Assembly: GCF_001836165.1 (NCBI RefSeq)
Contig: NZ_KV827706.1
Span: 161,759 to 225,758 of the forward strand
DNA length: 64,000 bases
Direction: 5' to 3'
DNA from: Corynebacterium sp. HMSC036D02
GTDB taxonomy: Bacteria; Actinomycetota; Actinomycetes; Mycobacteriales; Mycobacteriaceae
Of this stretch, positions 28,370-39,710 are shown one piece after another (the stretch's first letter is position 1; each line of letters opens with the position of its first letter). Both the position numbers and the translations under genes were made by a program. Under the pieces are notes generated by a model, which was given only the letters and a program-made list of their open reading frames with translations, was not told where the DNA came from and did not search any database.

Positions 28370-28567
28370 TTAGCCCCCTTGGACGGCGGTGAGGATTTCC
28401 ACGGTCGCGCCTTCGGTGAGTGGGGCGGTGTCCCACCGCGAGCGGGGGATGACATGTTCGGCCACGGCCACCGCGGTGCCGTCAGGAGCAATGCCTTTTT
28501 CTTCCAGCAGCTGGGCGACGGTATCGGCCGCCGTGTCATAAGGCTGGCCGTTGAGGATGAGGATCAT
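28370..28567 (-). CDS. thiS: Sulfur carrier protein ThiS
   Basis: Ubiquitin-fold sulfur carrier of 65 residues ending in the essential Gly-Gly (ILTAVQGG), which becomes a thiocarboxylate for ThiG. Start ATG at 28567 overlaps the thiO stop by four bases and the stop abuts the thiG start. Confidence 0.95.
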   Translation of the reverse strand: MILILNGQPYDTAADTVAQLLEEKGIAPDGTAVAVAEHVIPRSRWDTAPLTEGATVEILTAVQGG

Positions 28568-29705
28568 TGTTGCTCCTTGAGGTGTCGCAATGGGTTACAG
28601 GCCGCGAGATCGATGCTGGGATCGGTTCCTTCGATGAGCTCGCGGGCACAGCGCGCGGCCAGGGCCGTGAGCAGGATGCCGTGGCGGAAATAGCCGGTAG
28701 AGATAATCAGCCGGTCGCTGACGCGGCCAAGATAGGGAAGGTCATCCGGGGTGCCGGGGCGAGCTCCCGCGCTGGCCTCGAGGAACTCGCATTCTTCGAC
28801 GGCGGGGAGGACGCGGATGGCGTCGCGAAGCAGCGCGTAGACACCGCCGGCCTGGGCCGTGGCAAGAGTGTCCTCGCGGGTTGTAGCGCCAACCGCCAAG
28901 GTTCCATCGCCGCGCGGGATGAGGTAGATGGGGCGGTCCTCCACGAAGCCGCGCACCACGCGGGTGAGCAGCGGCTGGAGCTCTTCCGGTACGCGCAGGC
29001 GCAGGATATCGCCGTACACCGGGCGCAGGTGGAGCGGGGACTGTTCAAGCCCGGCCGAGGCAGCCCACTCGATCTCGCGTGCTCCCAGGCCTGCTGCGAG
29101 CACCACCTGTTCAGCTTCGAACTCGCCGACGGCCGTCGTGACCACGCCCGTGTCAGCATTGATTGACTGTGCTGCCGTGCGGAAGAAACGCACACCGAGC
29201 GCTTGGGCAGCGCTGAGCAGTGCAGCTGTCCATTGACGGGGGAAGACCTGAGTGTCACCCGGGATGCTCACCGCAGCAGCCAGACGTGGCGAGAGCAAAG
29301 GTTCCGCGCGCCGGGCTTCGCGCACGGTGATGCGCTCGACCTCCATACCGTGGAGGGACTGATAATCCGCTAGCTCGGTGAGGTGCTGAGCATCCGCGCG
29401 ATCAGCCGCGACGACGAGGGTCCCTTCGGCGCGGTAGCCGGTGGGGACCTCGGTGTGCTGAGCCACGAGATCGATAAGCTCCGGGTACCACGCGCCGGAG
29501 GCACGCATCAGCGGGAAGAGTGGATCCTGCTGGTAGACCACCTCTGCGGCGGGGGCGAGCATGCCGCCAGCGAAGTGGGTAGCCCCGGAGGCTGGCGCCG
29601 GATCCAGCACCGTGACCTCGTGGCCCCGCGCGGCCAGTTCCACCGCGGTGGCCAGGCCGATGACACCCGCGCCGACGACGATGACGGAAGAATCAGATGC
29701 AGTAC

Positions 29706-29709
<4 letters not shown>
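28564..29709 (-). CDS. thiO: Glycine oxidase ThiO
   Basis: FAD enzyme that oxidises glycine to the imine used by ThiG in aerobic bacteria. The N-terminal Rossmann motif is VVGAGVIGLATAVELAARG (residues ~11-29), and the DAO-family C-terminal segment LISTGYFRHGILLTALAA is present. At 381 residues it is typical. It overlaps thiE and thiS by four bases each. Choice of ThiO rather than ThiH fits an oxygen-using organism. Confidence 0.93.
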
Positions 29710-32265
<2,556 letters not shown>

Positions 32266-32271
32266 CCACCC

Positions 32272-32301
32272 ACCTTAGAGCCCGCAGTAAGGAGATGTCA
32301 G
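32272..32301 (-). promoter_or_regulatory. Promoter of the thiamine operon
   Basis: Minus-strand CTGACA (-35, 32296-32301) and TAAGGT (-10, 32272-32277) with an 18-bp spacer. The predicted transcript start near 32265 sits right at the edge of the TPP aptamer. Confidence 0.55.
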
Positions 32302-32434
32302 GCGTTTGGAACAATTTGTTCTGCGGGGGTGGGGTGTGGAAAGATGGCGATGTTCTGTGTAATAGGCACGAACCGGTCAGCTGCCGCGAGGTGGCGCTAG
32401 GGTCCTCTGTCTTAAACTGAAAAGGAAAACACCA

Positions 32435-32779
32435 ATGGCAAACCTCATTGACAAGGTTGATGCAGCTTCGCTGCGCGACGATATCCCGTCCTTCCGCCCG
32501 GGCGATACCCTTGACGTCAATGTCAAGGTCATCGAGGGTACCACCGAGCGTACCCAGCTCTTCAAGGGTGTCTGCATCCGCCGTCAGGGCGACGGCATCC
32601 GCGAGACCTTCACCGTGCGTAAGGTCTCCTTCGGCATCGGCGTTGAGCGTACTTTCCCGGTTCACTCCCCGAACATTGCCTCCATCGAGGTAGTTCGCCG
32701 CGGCCGTGTCCGTCGCGCCAAGCTGTACTACCTGCGCGACCTGCGCGGCAAGAAGGCCCGCATCAAGGAGCGCCGCTAA
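32435..32779 (+). CDS. rplS: 50S ribosomal protein L19
   Basis: Large-subunit protein at the 30S-50S interface. Conserved segments are [50 protein letters not shown] and [19 protein letters not shown]. 114 residues, the usual size. AAAAGGAAAA precedes the ATG. A GCTAGGGT -10 at about 32395-32402 gives a short leader; this promoter is divergent from the thiamine operon. Confidence 0.98.
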   Translation: MANLIDKVDAASLRDDIPSFRPGDTLDVNVKVIEGTTERTQLFKGVCIRRQGDGIRETFTVRKVSFGIGVERTFPVHSPNIASIEVVRRGRVRRAKLYYLRDLRGKKARIKERR

Positions 32780-32794
32780 TCTACGGCGCGTCAC

Positions 32795-32840
32795 AGCCCT
32801 TCGCCTTTCTCTCATCGCGAGGAATGGCGAAGGGCTTTTG
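32795..32840 (+). terminator. rplS terminator
   Basis: Perfect 11-bp stem AGCCCTTCGCC/GGCGAAGGGCT (32795-32805 with 32826-32836) with a 20-base loop and a T-run. Confidence 0.85.
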
Positions 32841-32932
32841 TGATCCACGTTTGGCGGCAAAAAGGGATGTCAACACCACGCCGCGGACCCGCAAGGCCCG
32901 TGAGCTTAAGGTGCATTGCTAGGATTTAGCCC

Positions 32933-33721
32933 GTGGAAAAAGAAAACGACATTACTGAAGGTCCCCAGGAAGTTGGGGGAGAGACGTCGGAAAGCACGGC
33001 GCCCCCAGCTGAGGAAAAGAAGCAGATGCCCTGGTTGCTGGAGACGGCCCTCGTGGTGGTCTCTGTGCTCGCGGTCGTCGGCATTTTCCAGAACTTTGTG
33101 GGCCGGCAGTACGTCATCCCTTCCGGTTCCATGGAGCCGACGTTGCATGGCTGTGAAGGCTGCAATAATGACCGCATTTTTACCGAGAAGGTTTCGTATT
33201 ACGGCGATAACAGCCCGGAGCCCGGTGATGTCGTGGTGTTCAAAGGCACCCCGGACTGGGACAGCAATTGGGTATCCCCGCGTTCCGATAACCCGGTCAT
33301 CCACCGCATTCAGGACGCCCTGAGCTATGTGTCGCTTACCCCGCCCGATGAGAACACGCTGGTCAAGCGCGTCATTGCCACCGGTGGTCAGACGGTGTCC
33401 TGCCAAGAAGGGGATCCGGCAGTCATGGTGGACGGCAAGCCTATTGAGCAGGACTATGTGCAGGATCCACCGACCTATCGCGTTGATGAAACCACTGGTT
33501 CCTATGCCTGCGGCGGCGCGTACTTTGGCCCTGTGACCGTGCCGGAGGGCAATATCTGGGTGATGGGAGATAACCGCACGGCCTCCGCAGACTCGCGCTA
33601 TCACATGCAGGATGAGTACCAAGGAACGATCCCTCTGGAGAACGTTCGCGGTAAGGTCATGTTCGTCTTCTTCCCCTTCAACCGCATTGGTGGAGTCGAT
33701 GACCCGGACATCCAGTCCTAG
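32933..33721 (+). CDS. lepB: Signal peptidase I (first copy)
   Basis: Membrane serine protease that cleaves signal peptides of secreted proteins. One N-terminal anchor (residues ~36-55) precedes the catalytic YVIPSGSMEPTLHG (Ser66) and LVKRVIATGGQTVSC (Lys145); the box GDNRTASADSR closes the family signature. At 262 residues it has the Lep-type extended domain. GTG start: the -10 TAGGAT (32920-32925) ends seven bases upstream and there is no ribosome binding site, so it is probably leaderless. A paralogue follows at once. Confidence 0.93.
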   Translation: MEKENDITEGPQEVGGETSESTAPPAEEKKQMPWLLETALVVVSVLAVVGIFQNFVGRQYVIPSGSMEPTLHGCEGCNNDRIFTEKVSYYGDNSPEPGDVVVFKGTPDWDSNWVSPRSDNPVIHRIQDALSYVSLTPPDENTLVKRVIATGGQTVSCQEGDPAVMVDGKPIEQDYVQDPPTYRVDETTGSYACGGAYFGPVTVPEGNIWVMGDNRTASADSRYHMQDEYQGTIPLENVRGKVMFVFFPFNRIGGVDDPDIQS

Positions 33722-34400
33722 AGTCCGCGATATTCTGTCGGCGCTAGCAGTCACCTTCGTGGCGCTGGCGCTGATTCAAGCTTTCGTGGGAAGGCTGTAC
33801 CTTATCCCGTCTTCCTCCATGGAGCCCACCTTGCACGGTTGCCCGGGATGCACGAATGATCGCATCGCCGTGCAGAAGGTGAGCTACTACTTCAGCGATC
33901 CACGTCCCGGCGAGGTAGTGGTCTTCGCTGGTCCGGAATCCTGGAACACATCTTTTGAGGTCAAGCGTTCCCGCAATGTGATTGTGCGCGGTGTCCAAAA
34001 CATGGCTGCCGTCGTGGGGCTAGCACCCAACGGCGATAACATTCTGGTCAAACGGGTCATCGCGACTGGTGGCCAGACCGTGTCCTGCCAGGAAGGGGAT
34101 TCGGCCGTCATGGTGGACGGCAAGCCCACCAACCAGGACTTTGTCCTTGACCCGCCGGAGATACCCGTCGATGAGCGCACAGGCTCGCTGGCCTGCGGGG
34201 GTGCCTACTTTGGGCCCGTCACCGTTCCCGAGGGGCACCTGTGGGTCATGGGGGATAACCGCACAAATTCCTTGGATTCGCGCGCACACCTAGGCGATAA
34301 GCTCCAGGGCACCGTTCCAGTGGAGAACGTGCGCGGGAAGGTTGCTGCCGTGGTGGTGCCGATTAGCCGTGCGCACACTATCGAGGACATGTCCCTCTAA
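33699..34400 (+). CDS. lepB: Signal peptidase I (second copy)
   Basis: Second, tandem signal peptidase I paralogue of 233 residues. It has one N-terminal helix, LIPSSSMEPTLHG (Ser40), LVKRVIATGG (Lys118) and GDNRTNSLDSR, so the catalytic dyad is intact. The ATG at 33699 is preferred (GGTGGAG just ahead) and overlaps the first copy by 23 bases; longer in-frame readings run within lepB. The central block around the Lys is almost identical in protein to the first copy but differs at many silent positions, so the duplication is old and selected. Why two enzymes are kept is unknown. Confidence 0.9.
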   Translation: MTRTSSPRVRDILSALAVTFVALALIQAFVGRLYLIPSSSMEPTLHGCPGCTNDRIAVQKVSYYFSDPRPGEVVVFAGPESWNTSFEVKRSRNVIVRGVQNMAAVVGLAPNGDNILVKRVIATGGQTVSCQEGDSAVMVDGKPTNQDFVLDPPEIPVDERTGSLACGGAYFGPVTVPEGHLWVMGDNRTNSLDSRAHLGDKLQGTVPVENVRGKVAAVVVPISRAHTIEDMSL

Positions 34401-34405
34401 CCGCT

Positions 34406-35047
34406 ATGCGCCGTCTGAAACAGAAAAGGACCTATGAGGCTGCGCTCTCCAAAGCAGGGCTGGGGCCTGTCGCCGGGGTGGATGAAGCCGGGCGCGGAGC
34501 TTGCTGCGGACCAGTGACCATCGCTGCGTGCATCTTGCCGGATCGCATCTTGCCCGGCTTGGAGCGGCTTGATGATTCGAAGAAGCTCACGCCGGCGGCC
34601 CGGGAAAAGTTGGAGCCGGTGATCAAACGCCGCGCGCTGGCCTGGTCGGTGGTGCACATAGGCGCGAGGGACATCGATGCCTTTGGCATTCAGCACGCCA
34701 ACTTGTCAGGGATGCGCCGTGCGGTGGCCCAGCTGGGGATCCGTCCGGGCTACGTGCTAAGCGACGCCCTCTTCGTCCCCGGCCTACCTGCCCCGCAGCT
34801 GCCGATCATCGGTGGCGATACCGCCGCGCGATGCATCGCCGCGGCCAGTGTTTTGGCCAAAGTTTCCCGGGACCGCCTCATGGTGGATGCGGCGAAGCAA
34901 TACCCGGGCTATGCTCTGGAAACCCATAAGGGCTATGGCACAGCTGTGCATCAGGAGGCTATCGCCCGGCTGGGGGCGACGCCTGAGCACCGCATGAGTT
35001 ATCGCAATGTTGCTGAAGCTCATGCGCGATTCCTCGCGCGCGCCTGA
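34406..35047 (+). CDS. rnhB: Ribonuclease HII
   Basis: Removes ribonucleotides from DNA and RNA primers. The signature GVDEAGRGACCGPVTIAACI supplies the first catalytic Asp and Glu; a third acidic residue is in the LSDALFVPGL segment. 213 residues, typical. It starts five bases after the second lepB stop, so it is probably co-transcribed. Confidence 0.95.
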   Translation: MRRLKQKRTYEAALSKAGLGPVAGVDEAGRGACCGPVTIAACILPDRILPGLERLDDSKKLTPAAREKLEPVIKRRALAWSVVHIGARDIDAFGIQHANLSGMRRAVAQLGIRPGYVLSDALFVPGLPAPQLPIIGGDTAARCIAAASVLAKVSRDRLMVDAAKQYPGYALETHKGYGTAVHQEAIARLGATPEHRMSYRNVAEAHARFLARA

Positions 35048-35134
35048 AGGCTTAGGCGGCAAGTGCGAACTAAGCTGGTGCTCAATCTGTGACACCGTGA
35101 TCCCGGGTAATTGTGAGCGAAGGAGAAGCACACC

Positions 35135-35440
35135 GTGAGCGCTGAGGAACTCGATAACTACGAGGCTGAAGTCGAGCTGTCGCTGTACCGTGAATACCGT
35201 GATGTGGTCAGCCAATTCTCCTATGTGGTGGAAACAGAACGCAGGTTTTACCTGGCCAATGCGGTGGAGCTCATCCCGCACACATCGGGCCCTGACGTCT
35301 ACTACGAGGTCCGCATGTCCGATGCGTGGGTGTGGGATATGTACCGCTCGGCCCGCTTCGTGCGCTACGTCCGTGTTATCACCTACAAGGACGTCAACAT
35401 TGAGGAACTGGACAAGCCGGATTTTGTTCTTCCGGAATAG
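35135..35440 (+). CDS. DUF2469 family protein
   Basis: A 101-residue actinobacterial protein of unknown function (SAEELDNYEAEVELSLYREY, RFYLANAVELIPHT, VWDMYRSARFVRYVRVITYK) that typically sits between rnhB and yraN. Soluble, acidic, rich in Tyr and Val. GTG start with AGGAGAAG nine bases upstream. Confidence 0.88.
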   Translation: MSAEELDNYEAEVELSLYREYRDVVSQFSYVVETERRFYLANAVELIPHTSGPDVYYEVRMSDAWVWDMYRSARFVRYVRVITYKDVNIEELDKPDFVLPE

Positions 35441-35504
35441 AACTCTAGGAAAGCGTTCTGGATTAAAGAAGGCGGGGAACGCCACGTTGGTGACCCCGGA
35501 CTAG

Positions 35505-35513
35505 TTATCCACA
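35505..35513 (+). promoter_or_regulatory. Perfect DnaA-box 9-mer
   Basis: TTATCCACA, identical to the DnaA-box consensus, in the gap between the DUF2469 gene and yraN. A single box does not make an origin but could titrate DnaA or regulate. Confidence 0.4.
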
Positions 35514-35522
35514 GATTTGCGG

Positions 35523-35546
35523 TGGCGAGGCATTAAGCCCTCGCCA
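35523..35546. terminator. Hairpin between DUF2469 gene and yraN
   Basis: Stem TGGCGAGG/CCTCGCCA with a 7-8 base loop; no T-run, so possibly only a weak terminator. Confidence 0.4.
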
Positions 35547-35660
35547 TATTGCAGTTAATGGGGTGTTCTGGAAGTGCCGTAAGGGGTGTGCGGCACGGGG
35601 ATTTTCTTGTGTCGTGCTTACGGCGTGTTGTGTACACGTTCAATTCCAAGGAGCACCATA

Positions 35661-36098
35661 GTGACAAGAAATCTAGCAACCACTTTGCATTCACCGACAG
35701 TGGGCCAGACCATCCGCCCGGCGGATGCACTGGGAAAAGCGGGGGAAAAATTCGCCGCTGACTTTTATCGTGCGCGCGGGGCGCAGGTCATCGCTGCGAA
35801 CGTCCACTACCGCGTGGGCGAGCTCGATCTCGTCGTGCGTGAACCCGATGGGACCATTGTCTTTTGCGAAGTAAAGACTCGGGCAAACCGCAGCTTCGGC
35901 GTCGCGGAAGCGGTAACCCCACGCAAGTTAGCGCGCCTGCGCAAGGCGGCCGCGCAGTGGCTGAGTGCCGCGCGGAGTGAAGGGCAGGCGTTGAACAAGG
36001 TCCGTTTCGACGTCCTCGGGCTGGTAGCCACCGGGGCGAAGTCGGGGGAGGCGTTTGAGGTGGAATACTTCCAGGGAATCGATCATGGCTCTCGGTAG
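35661..36098 (+). CDS. YraN/UPF0102 endonuclease-like protein
   Basis: Putative nuclease-fold protein of 145 residues with the family block GEKFAADFYRARGAQVIAAN, VGELDLVVREPDGTIVFCEV and KTRANRSFGVAEA, the pattern of a PD-(D/E)XK-like core (E..D..E-x-K). GTG start at 35661 with AAGGAG eight bases ahead; longer readings lack homology. Its stop overlaps the comM-like start by 14 bases, tying it to the comM-dprA group. Confidence 0.88.
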   Translation: MTRNLATTLHSPTVGQTIRPADALGKAGEKFAADFYRARGAQVIAANVHYRVGELDLVVREPDGTIVFCEVKTRANRSFGVAEAVTPRKLARLRKAAAQWLSAARSEGQALNKVRFDVLGLVATGAKSGEAFEVEYFQGIDHGSR

Positions 36099-37608
36099 AT
36101 GCGACACGATTGCGCTGGATGGAGTCCTTGCCCGGGTAGTCACAGTGGAGGCCAACGTTGGCCCCGGGCTGCCCGGAGTCCACGTGGTGGGGCTGGGTGA
36201 TGCCGCGATCTCTGAGTCACGAGACCGCATTCGCACCGCGGTGAGCAATTCGCATTTGCCATGGCCCAAGACGAAGGTCGTGGTGTCCATGTCACCGGCG
36301 TCGCTGCCTAAAGCCGGGGCGCATTTTGATCTCCCGATGGCTCTGTCCATCCTGGCGGCAGGGCAGAGCGACAAGAACCGGCTCAGCGGGGCGCTCGTGC
36401 TCGGTGAGCTAGGACTGGATGGGCAGGTGCGCCCAGTTTCCGGCATCATTCCGGCCATCCTGGCGGCACGCTCGCAAGGCTATGACACCCTCATCATTCC
36501 TGTAGGCAACGCGGCGGAAGCGGCATTGGTCCCCGGCATGACAGTGCTCGTAGCCGAGACCCTGTGGGATGCTTTCGCCTGGGCATGCGGGAGTGATTGT
36601 TTGCCGGATGCGCGTCTCATCGCCCATACGGAAGTCCCAGCCCGCGAACAGGTGGCGGATTTCAGTGAGGTGGCTGGCCAGAGGGAGGCCAAGTGGGCAG
36701 CGGAAGTCGCTGCCGCCGGCGGTCACCACGTGATGATGGTGGGACCGCCCGGTTCTGGAAAGTCGATGATTGCCTCGCGCTTGCCGAGTATTTTGCCGCG
36801 CCTGAGCACGGAACAGGCCGTCGAAGCTACAGCCATTCACTCTGTGGCCGGCGCTGTCGGCACTGCGATTTCCCGGGCCCCCTTCATTGCACCGCACGCT
36901 TCGGTTACCAGGGCCGCGCTGATTGGTGGCGGTTCGGGGCGTCCGCGGCCAGGTGCGGTGAGCCTAGCGCACCATGGGGTGCTCTTCCTCGATGAAGTCA
37001 GTGAGGTTCCAGCGCAGGTTCTCGACAGCCTGCGAGCCCCTTTAGAAGAAGGGCAAGTGCGACTGACCCGTGCGAGCCGGGAAGTCATTTTCCCCGCCCA
37101 ATTCCAACTGGTACTAGCCGCGAACCCCTGCCGGTGTGGTGCCGAAGAACCCGCGCGCTGCGAATGCCGTGCGGCTGACAGAATGAACTATCTGTCGAAC
37201 CTTTCAGGGCCGCTGCGGGATCGCCTCGACATCATCGTGTCGCTATCGGGGCAATCCGCGGTGCTTCATGCTGAAGGGGAGGAGAGCTCCGCGGAGATAG
37301 CGCAGCGCGTGGCCGCCGCCCGTGAACGCATGAAAGCGCGCTGGGAGGCTGACGGGTTGGGTAGCGTGGTCAATGGCGCCGTGTCCGCTTCTTATCTGAG
37401 GCGCCACCGCCCGGCGGCGGAGTCGGCGATGATTATGCTTTCCGCTTATCTAGCGGAAGGTGAGCTGAGCCAACGCGGAGTAGATCGGGTGCTGCGTCTG
37501 GCATGGACCTTGGCAGACCTTGATGGCTCCGCACGCCCCGAGCTGGACCATGTCAGTCGGGCGCTGGATCTCCGCGGCGCCGGAACCATCGAAAGGCTGG
37601 CAGCATGA
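36085..37608 (+). CDS. YifB/ComM-type AAA+ ATPase
   Basis: Mg-chelatase-like AAA+ protein of 507 residues. N-terminal ChlI-type domain (VEANVGPGLPGVHVVGLGDA, VVVSMSPASLPKAGAHFDLP); Walker A GPPGSGKSM at ~220; Walker B/sensor FLDEVSEVP; zinc-like CRCGAEEPARCEC. ComM is a branch-migration helicase acting on recombining DNA during transformation. ATG at 36085 with AGGGA upstream; overlaps yraN and, by ATGA, dprA. Confidence 0.93.
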   Translation: MALGRCDTIALDGVLARVVTVEANVGPGLPGVHVVGLGDAAISESRDRIRTAVSNSHLPWPKTKVVVSMSPASLPKAGAHFDLPMALSILAAGQSDKNRLSGALVLGELGLDGQVRPVSGIIPAILAARSQGYDTLIIPVGNAAEAALVPGMTVLVAETLWDAFAWACGSDCLPDARLIAHTEVPAREQVADFSEVAGQREAKWAAEVAAAGGHHVMMVGPPGSGKSMIASRLPSILPRLSTEQAVEATAIHSVAGAVGTAISRAPFIAPHASVTRAALIGGGSGRPRPGAVSLAHHGVLFLDEVSEVPAQVLDSLRAPLEEGQVRLTRASREVIFPAQFQLVLAANPCRCGAEEPARCECRAADRMNYLSNLSGPLRDRLDIIVSLSGQSAVLHAEGEESSAEIAQRVAAARERMKARWEADGLGSVVNGAVSASYLRRHRPAAESAMIMLSAYLAEGELSQRGVDRVLRLAWTLADLDGSARPELDHVSRALDLRGAGTIERLAA

Positions 37609-38783
37609 GCGAGCTTAACCTTTTGACTAGTCGGCACACGTGGGCCTACCTTAACCGCGTTGTAGAAGGCCCCTCACCAACCCTCCACGGGCTGCTGAGC
37701 CAGTACCCGGCTGAGGAGATCGCCCGGGGAATCTACAAGGGCGAGGACTGGATCGGCCCCTTGCGGCAGGCGACGGCCTCACGGCACGACTGGCTGCGGC
37801 AAGAAGAAGACCTGGCCGCAGCGGAAGCGGTGGGAGCTCGCCTGATTACGCCTGCGGACGCGGAGTGGCCCGGAGATGAATTTTCGCGAACATTTGGCTT
37901 CTATCACCAGGGAATGGTTGAAGCCCCGGCGACATTTGATGACCAGGCTTTCCCACCGCATAGCCTGTGGGTTCGCGGCGGAAACCTGCGCGAGGCGGTA
38001 ACTCAATCAGTAGCTCTTGTAGGTACGCGTGCAGTAAGCCGTTATGGCTGGGAAGCTGGCACCCTTCTAGCTAGCGGTCTCGCCGCTCATCACTGGACAG
38101 TAGTCTCCGGCGGGGCGGTGGGCGTTGATACAGCAGTCCACGAAGCTGCTCTGGATGCAGGAGGCTTAACGGTGGCGGTAGCGGCGTGCGGCATCGATAT
38201 TTCCTATCCGGCGCGCAATGCCGCACTCTTTGACAGGATCGCTGGGAAAGGGTGCATCGTGTCTGAATTCGCGCCGGGCACGCGGCCGCAGCGTCATCGT
38301 TTTCTATCCCGTAACCGTCTTGTGGCGGCGATGACGAGCGGCACCGTGGTGGTTGAGGCAGGATTCCGTTCTGGCGCGCTCAACACCTTGAATTGGGCGG
38401 AAGCATTGGGCAGGGTTGCCATGGCAGTACCAGGCCCTATAACGACGTCTGGATCGCTGGGCTGTCATCAACGCATCCAGGATGGGCGGGCCCAACTGGT
38501 GGCTTCGGCAGACGAGGTTCGGGGGCTGGTTGGCAAAGCAGGCGAGGTGGACGTGGCGGGTCAGTATGAACTGGAATTTCAGCCGACTGCGGTGCAGCGT
38601 CTGTCTCGCAATGAACTTCGGGTGTATGACTCCACACCGCCGGAAACCGCGGAGGAAGGCGCGAGCGCAGAGGATATCGCGGCGGCTGCAGGAATGCGGG
38701 TGGCGCTGACTATTCACCTGCTCGTGGCGATGCAGAAGATGGGGGTGATCACCCGCTCAGGAGCGATGTGGCAGCGCACCTGA
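37605..38783 (+). CDS. dprA: DNA processing protein DprA
   Basis: Loads RecA on incoming single-stranded DNA in transformation. The Rossmann core is VALVGTRAVSRYGWEAGTLL (~137-156), VVSGGAVGVDTAVHEAAL, SEFAPGTRPQRHRFLSRNRL and VVVEAGFRSGALNTLNWAEA. A C-terminal winged-helix-like part (~325-385) follows. 392 residues, typical. Overlaps comM by ATGA. Confidence 0.95.
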   Translation: MSELNLLTSRHTWAYLNRVVEGPSPTLHGLLSQYPAEEIARGIYKGEDWIGPLRQATASRHDWLRQEEDLAAAEAVGARLITPADAEWPGDEFSRTFGFYHQGMVEAPATFDDQAFPPHSLWVRGGNLREAVTQSVALVGTRAVSRYGWEAGTLLASGLAAHHWTVVSGGAVGVDTAVHEAALDAGGLTVAVAACGIDISYPARNAALFDRIAGKGCIVSEFAPGTRPQRHRFLSRNRLVAAMTSGTVVVEAGFRSGALNTLNWAEALGRVAMAVPGPITTSGSLGCHQRIQDGRAQLVASADEVRGLVGKAGEVDVAGQYELEFQPTAVQRLSRNELRVYDSTPPETAEEGASAEDIAAAAGMRVALTIHLLVAMQKMGVITRSGAMWQRT

Positions 38784-38798
38784 GTACACTCATGAGAC

Positions 38799-39710
38799 AT
38801 GAGTGGTGAAAGTGGCAGTAGTGAGCGGAACGTGGGCAGCCAGCTCGAAGAGGCGATCGAGGACTTCGCTGAATTCCAGCGCATCGTTCGCGGCCGCTCT
38901 GAAGCGACCGTCCGCGGCTATTGCTCTGACCTGCGCCTGCTGGCAGCGGAAGTCCCCGAATTCGCAGCATTTACGCTGAATTCTCTGCGCGAATGGTTAG
39001 CCCACGCCGTTGCTGAAGGTAAGTCCCGCTCCACCTTGGCGCGTCGGACCGCCGCGGTGCGCGCTTTTTCCACGTGGGCTGCGCGTGAAGGCTTCCTAAA
39101 AACTGATGTGGCGCAGCGTCTTGCCACGCCCAAGGTGGGCAAGCATCTGCCCACCGTGATGTCACCCACCGCGGCGGGGGAGCTGATGGGCAATGCGGTC
39201 TCTACCGACGAGATTCACTTTCTGCGCGATAGTGCCATGCTCGAATTCCTCTACGCCACCGGTGTGCGCGTGGCGGAACTCGTCGGCCTCGACGTCGGCG
39301 ATATCGACCTTGCCCGCCGCACAGCTCGCGTGACCGGCAAGGGCAATAAGCAGCGTGTCGTCCCCTTTGGGGATGCTGCTCATGACGCGCTCTGCGCTTG
39401 GCTGAAGACAGGCCGCCCCGAGCTCGCCGGCGAAACGGAAGCGGTGTTTGTGGGCACACGCGGCGGGCGCATCGACGCGCGTCAGGTCCGTCGCGTCGTC
39501 GAGCGCGCCGCACAGGTCACGGGTGCGCCGGGCCTCACCCCGCACGGGCTACGCCACTCCGCAGCTACGCATCTGCTCGAGGGCGGAGCGGATCTACGCA
39601 TCGTGCAAGAATTGCTCGGCCATTCCTCTCTGCAAACCACGCAGGTCTACACACACGTTTCTGCTCAGCGGCTTAAGGACGTCTACGCCCGTTCTCACCC
39701 ACGGGCTTGA
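38799..39710 (+). CDS. xerC: Tyrosine recombinase XerC
   Basis: Resolves chromosome dimers at dif with XerD. N-terminal SAM-like core-binding domain, then catalytic Arg (GVRVAELVGLDV), Lys region (TGKGNKQRVVPFG), HxxR (HGLRHSAATHLLEGG), His (LLGHSSLQTTQVYTHVS) and the nucleophile Tyr ~285. 303 residues, as expected for a chromosomal Xer. A -10 TACACT (38785-38790) ends eight bases before the ATG, so it is likely leaderless. Adjacency to dprA and rpsB is the usual actinobacterial order, which favours XerC over a phage integrase. Confidence 0.93.
   Translation: MSGESGSSERNVGSQLEEAIEDFAEFQRIVRGRSEATVRGYCSDLRLLAAEVPEFAAFTLNSLREWLAHAVAEGKSRSTLARRTAAVRAFSTWAAREGFLKTDVAQRLATPKVGKHLPTVMSPTAAGELMGNAVSTDEIHFLRDSAMLEFLYATGVRVAELVGLDVGDIDLARRTARVTGKGNKQRVVPFGDAAHDALCAWLKTGRPELAGETEAVFVGTRGGRIDARQVRRVVERAAQVTGAPGLTPHGLRHSAATHLLEGGADLRIVQELLGHSSLQTTQVYTHVSAQRLKDVYARSHPRA

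Noticed and set aside
33350-34150. Recent gene conversion between the two signal peptidase genes
   Set aside because: The shared protein block differs at many third codon positions, so purifying selection on an old duplication explains it better.
38799-39710. Phage integrase
   Set aside because: Length, catalytic residues and the dprA-xerC-rpsB neighbourhood fit the chromosomal XerC, and no phage genes are near.
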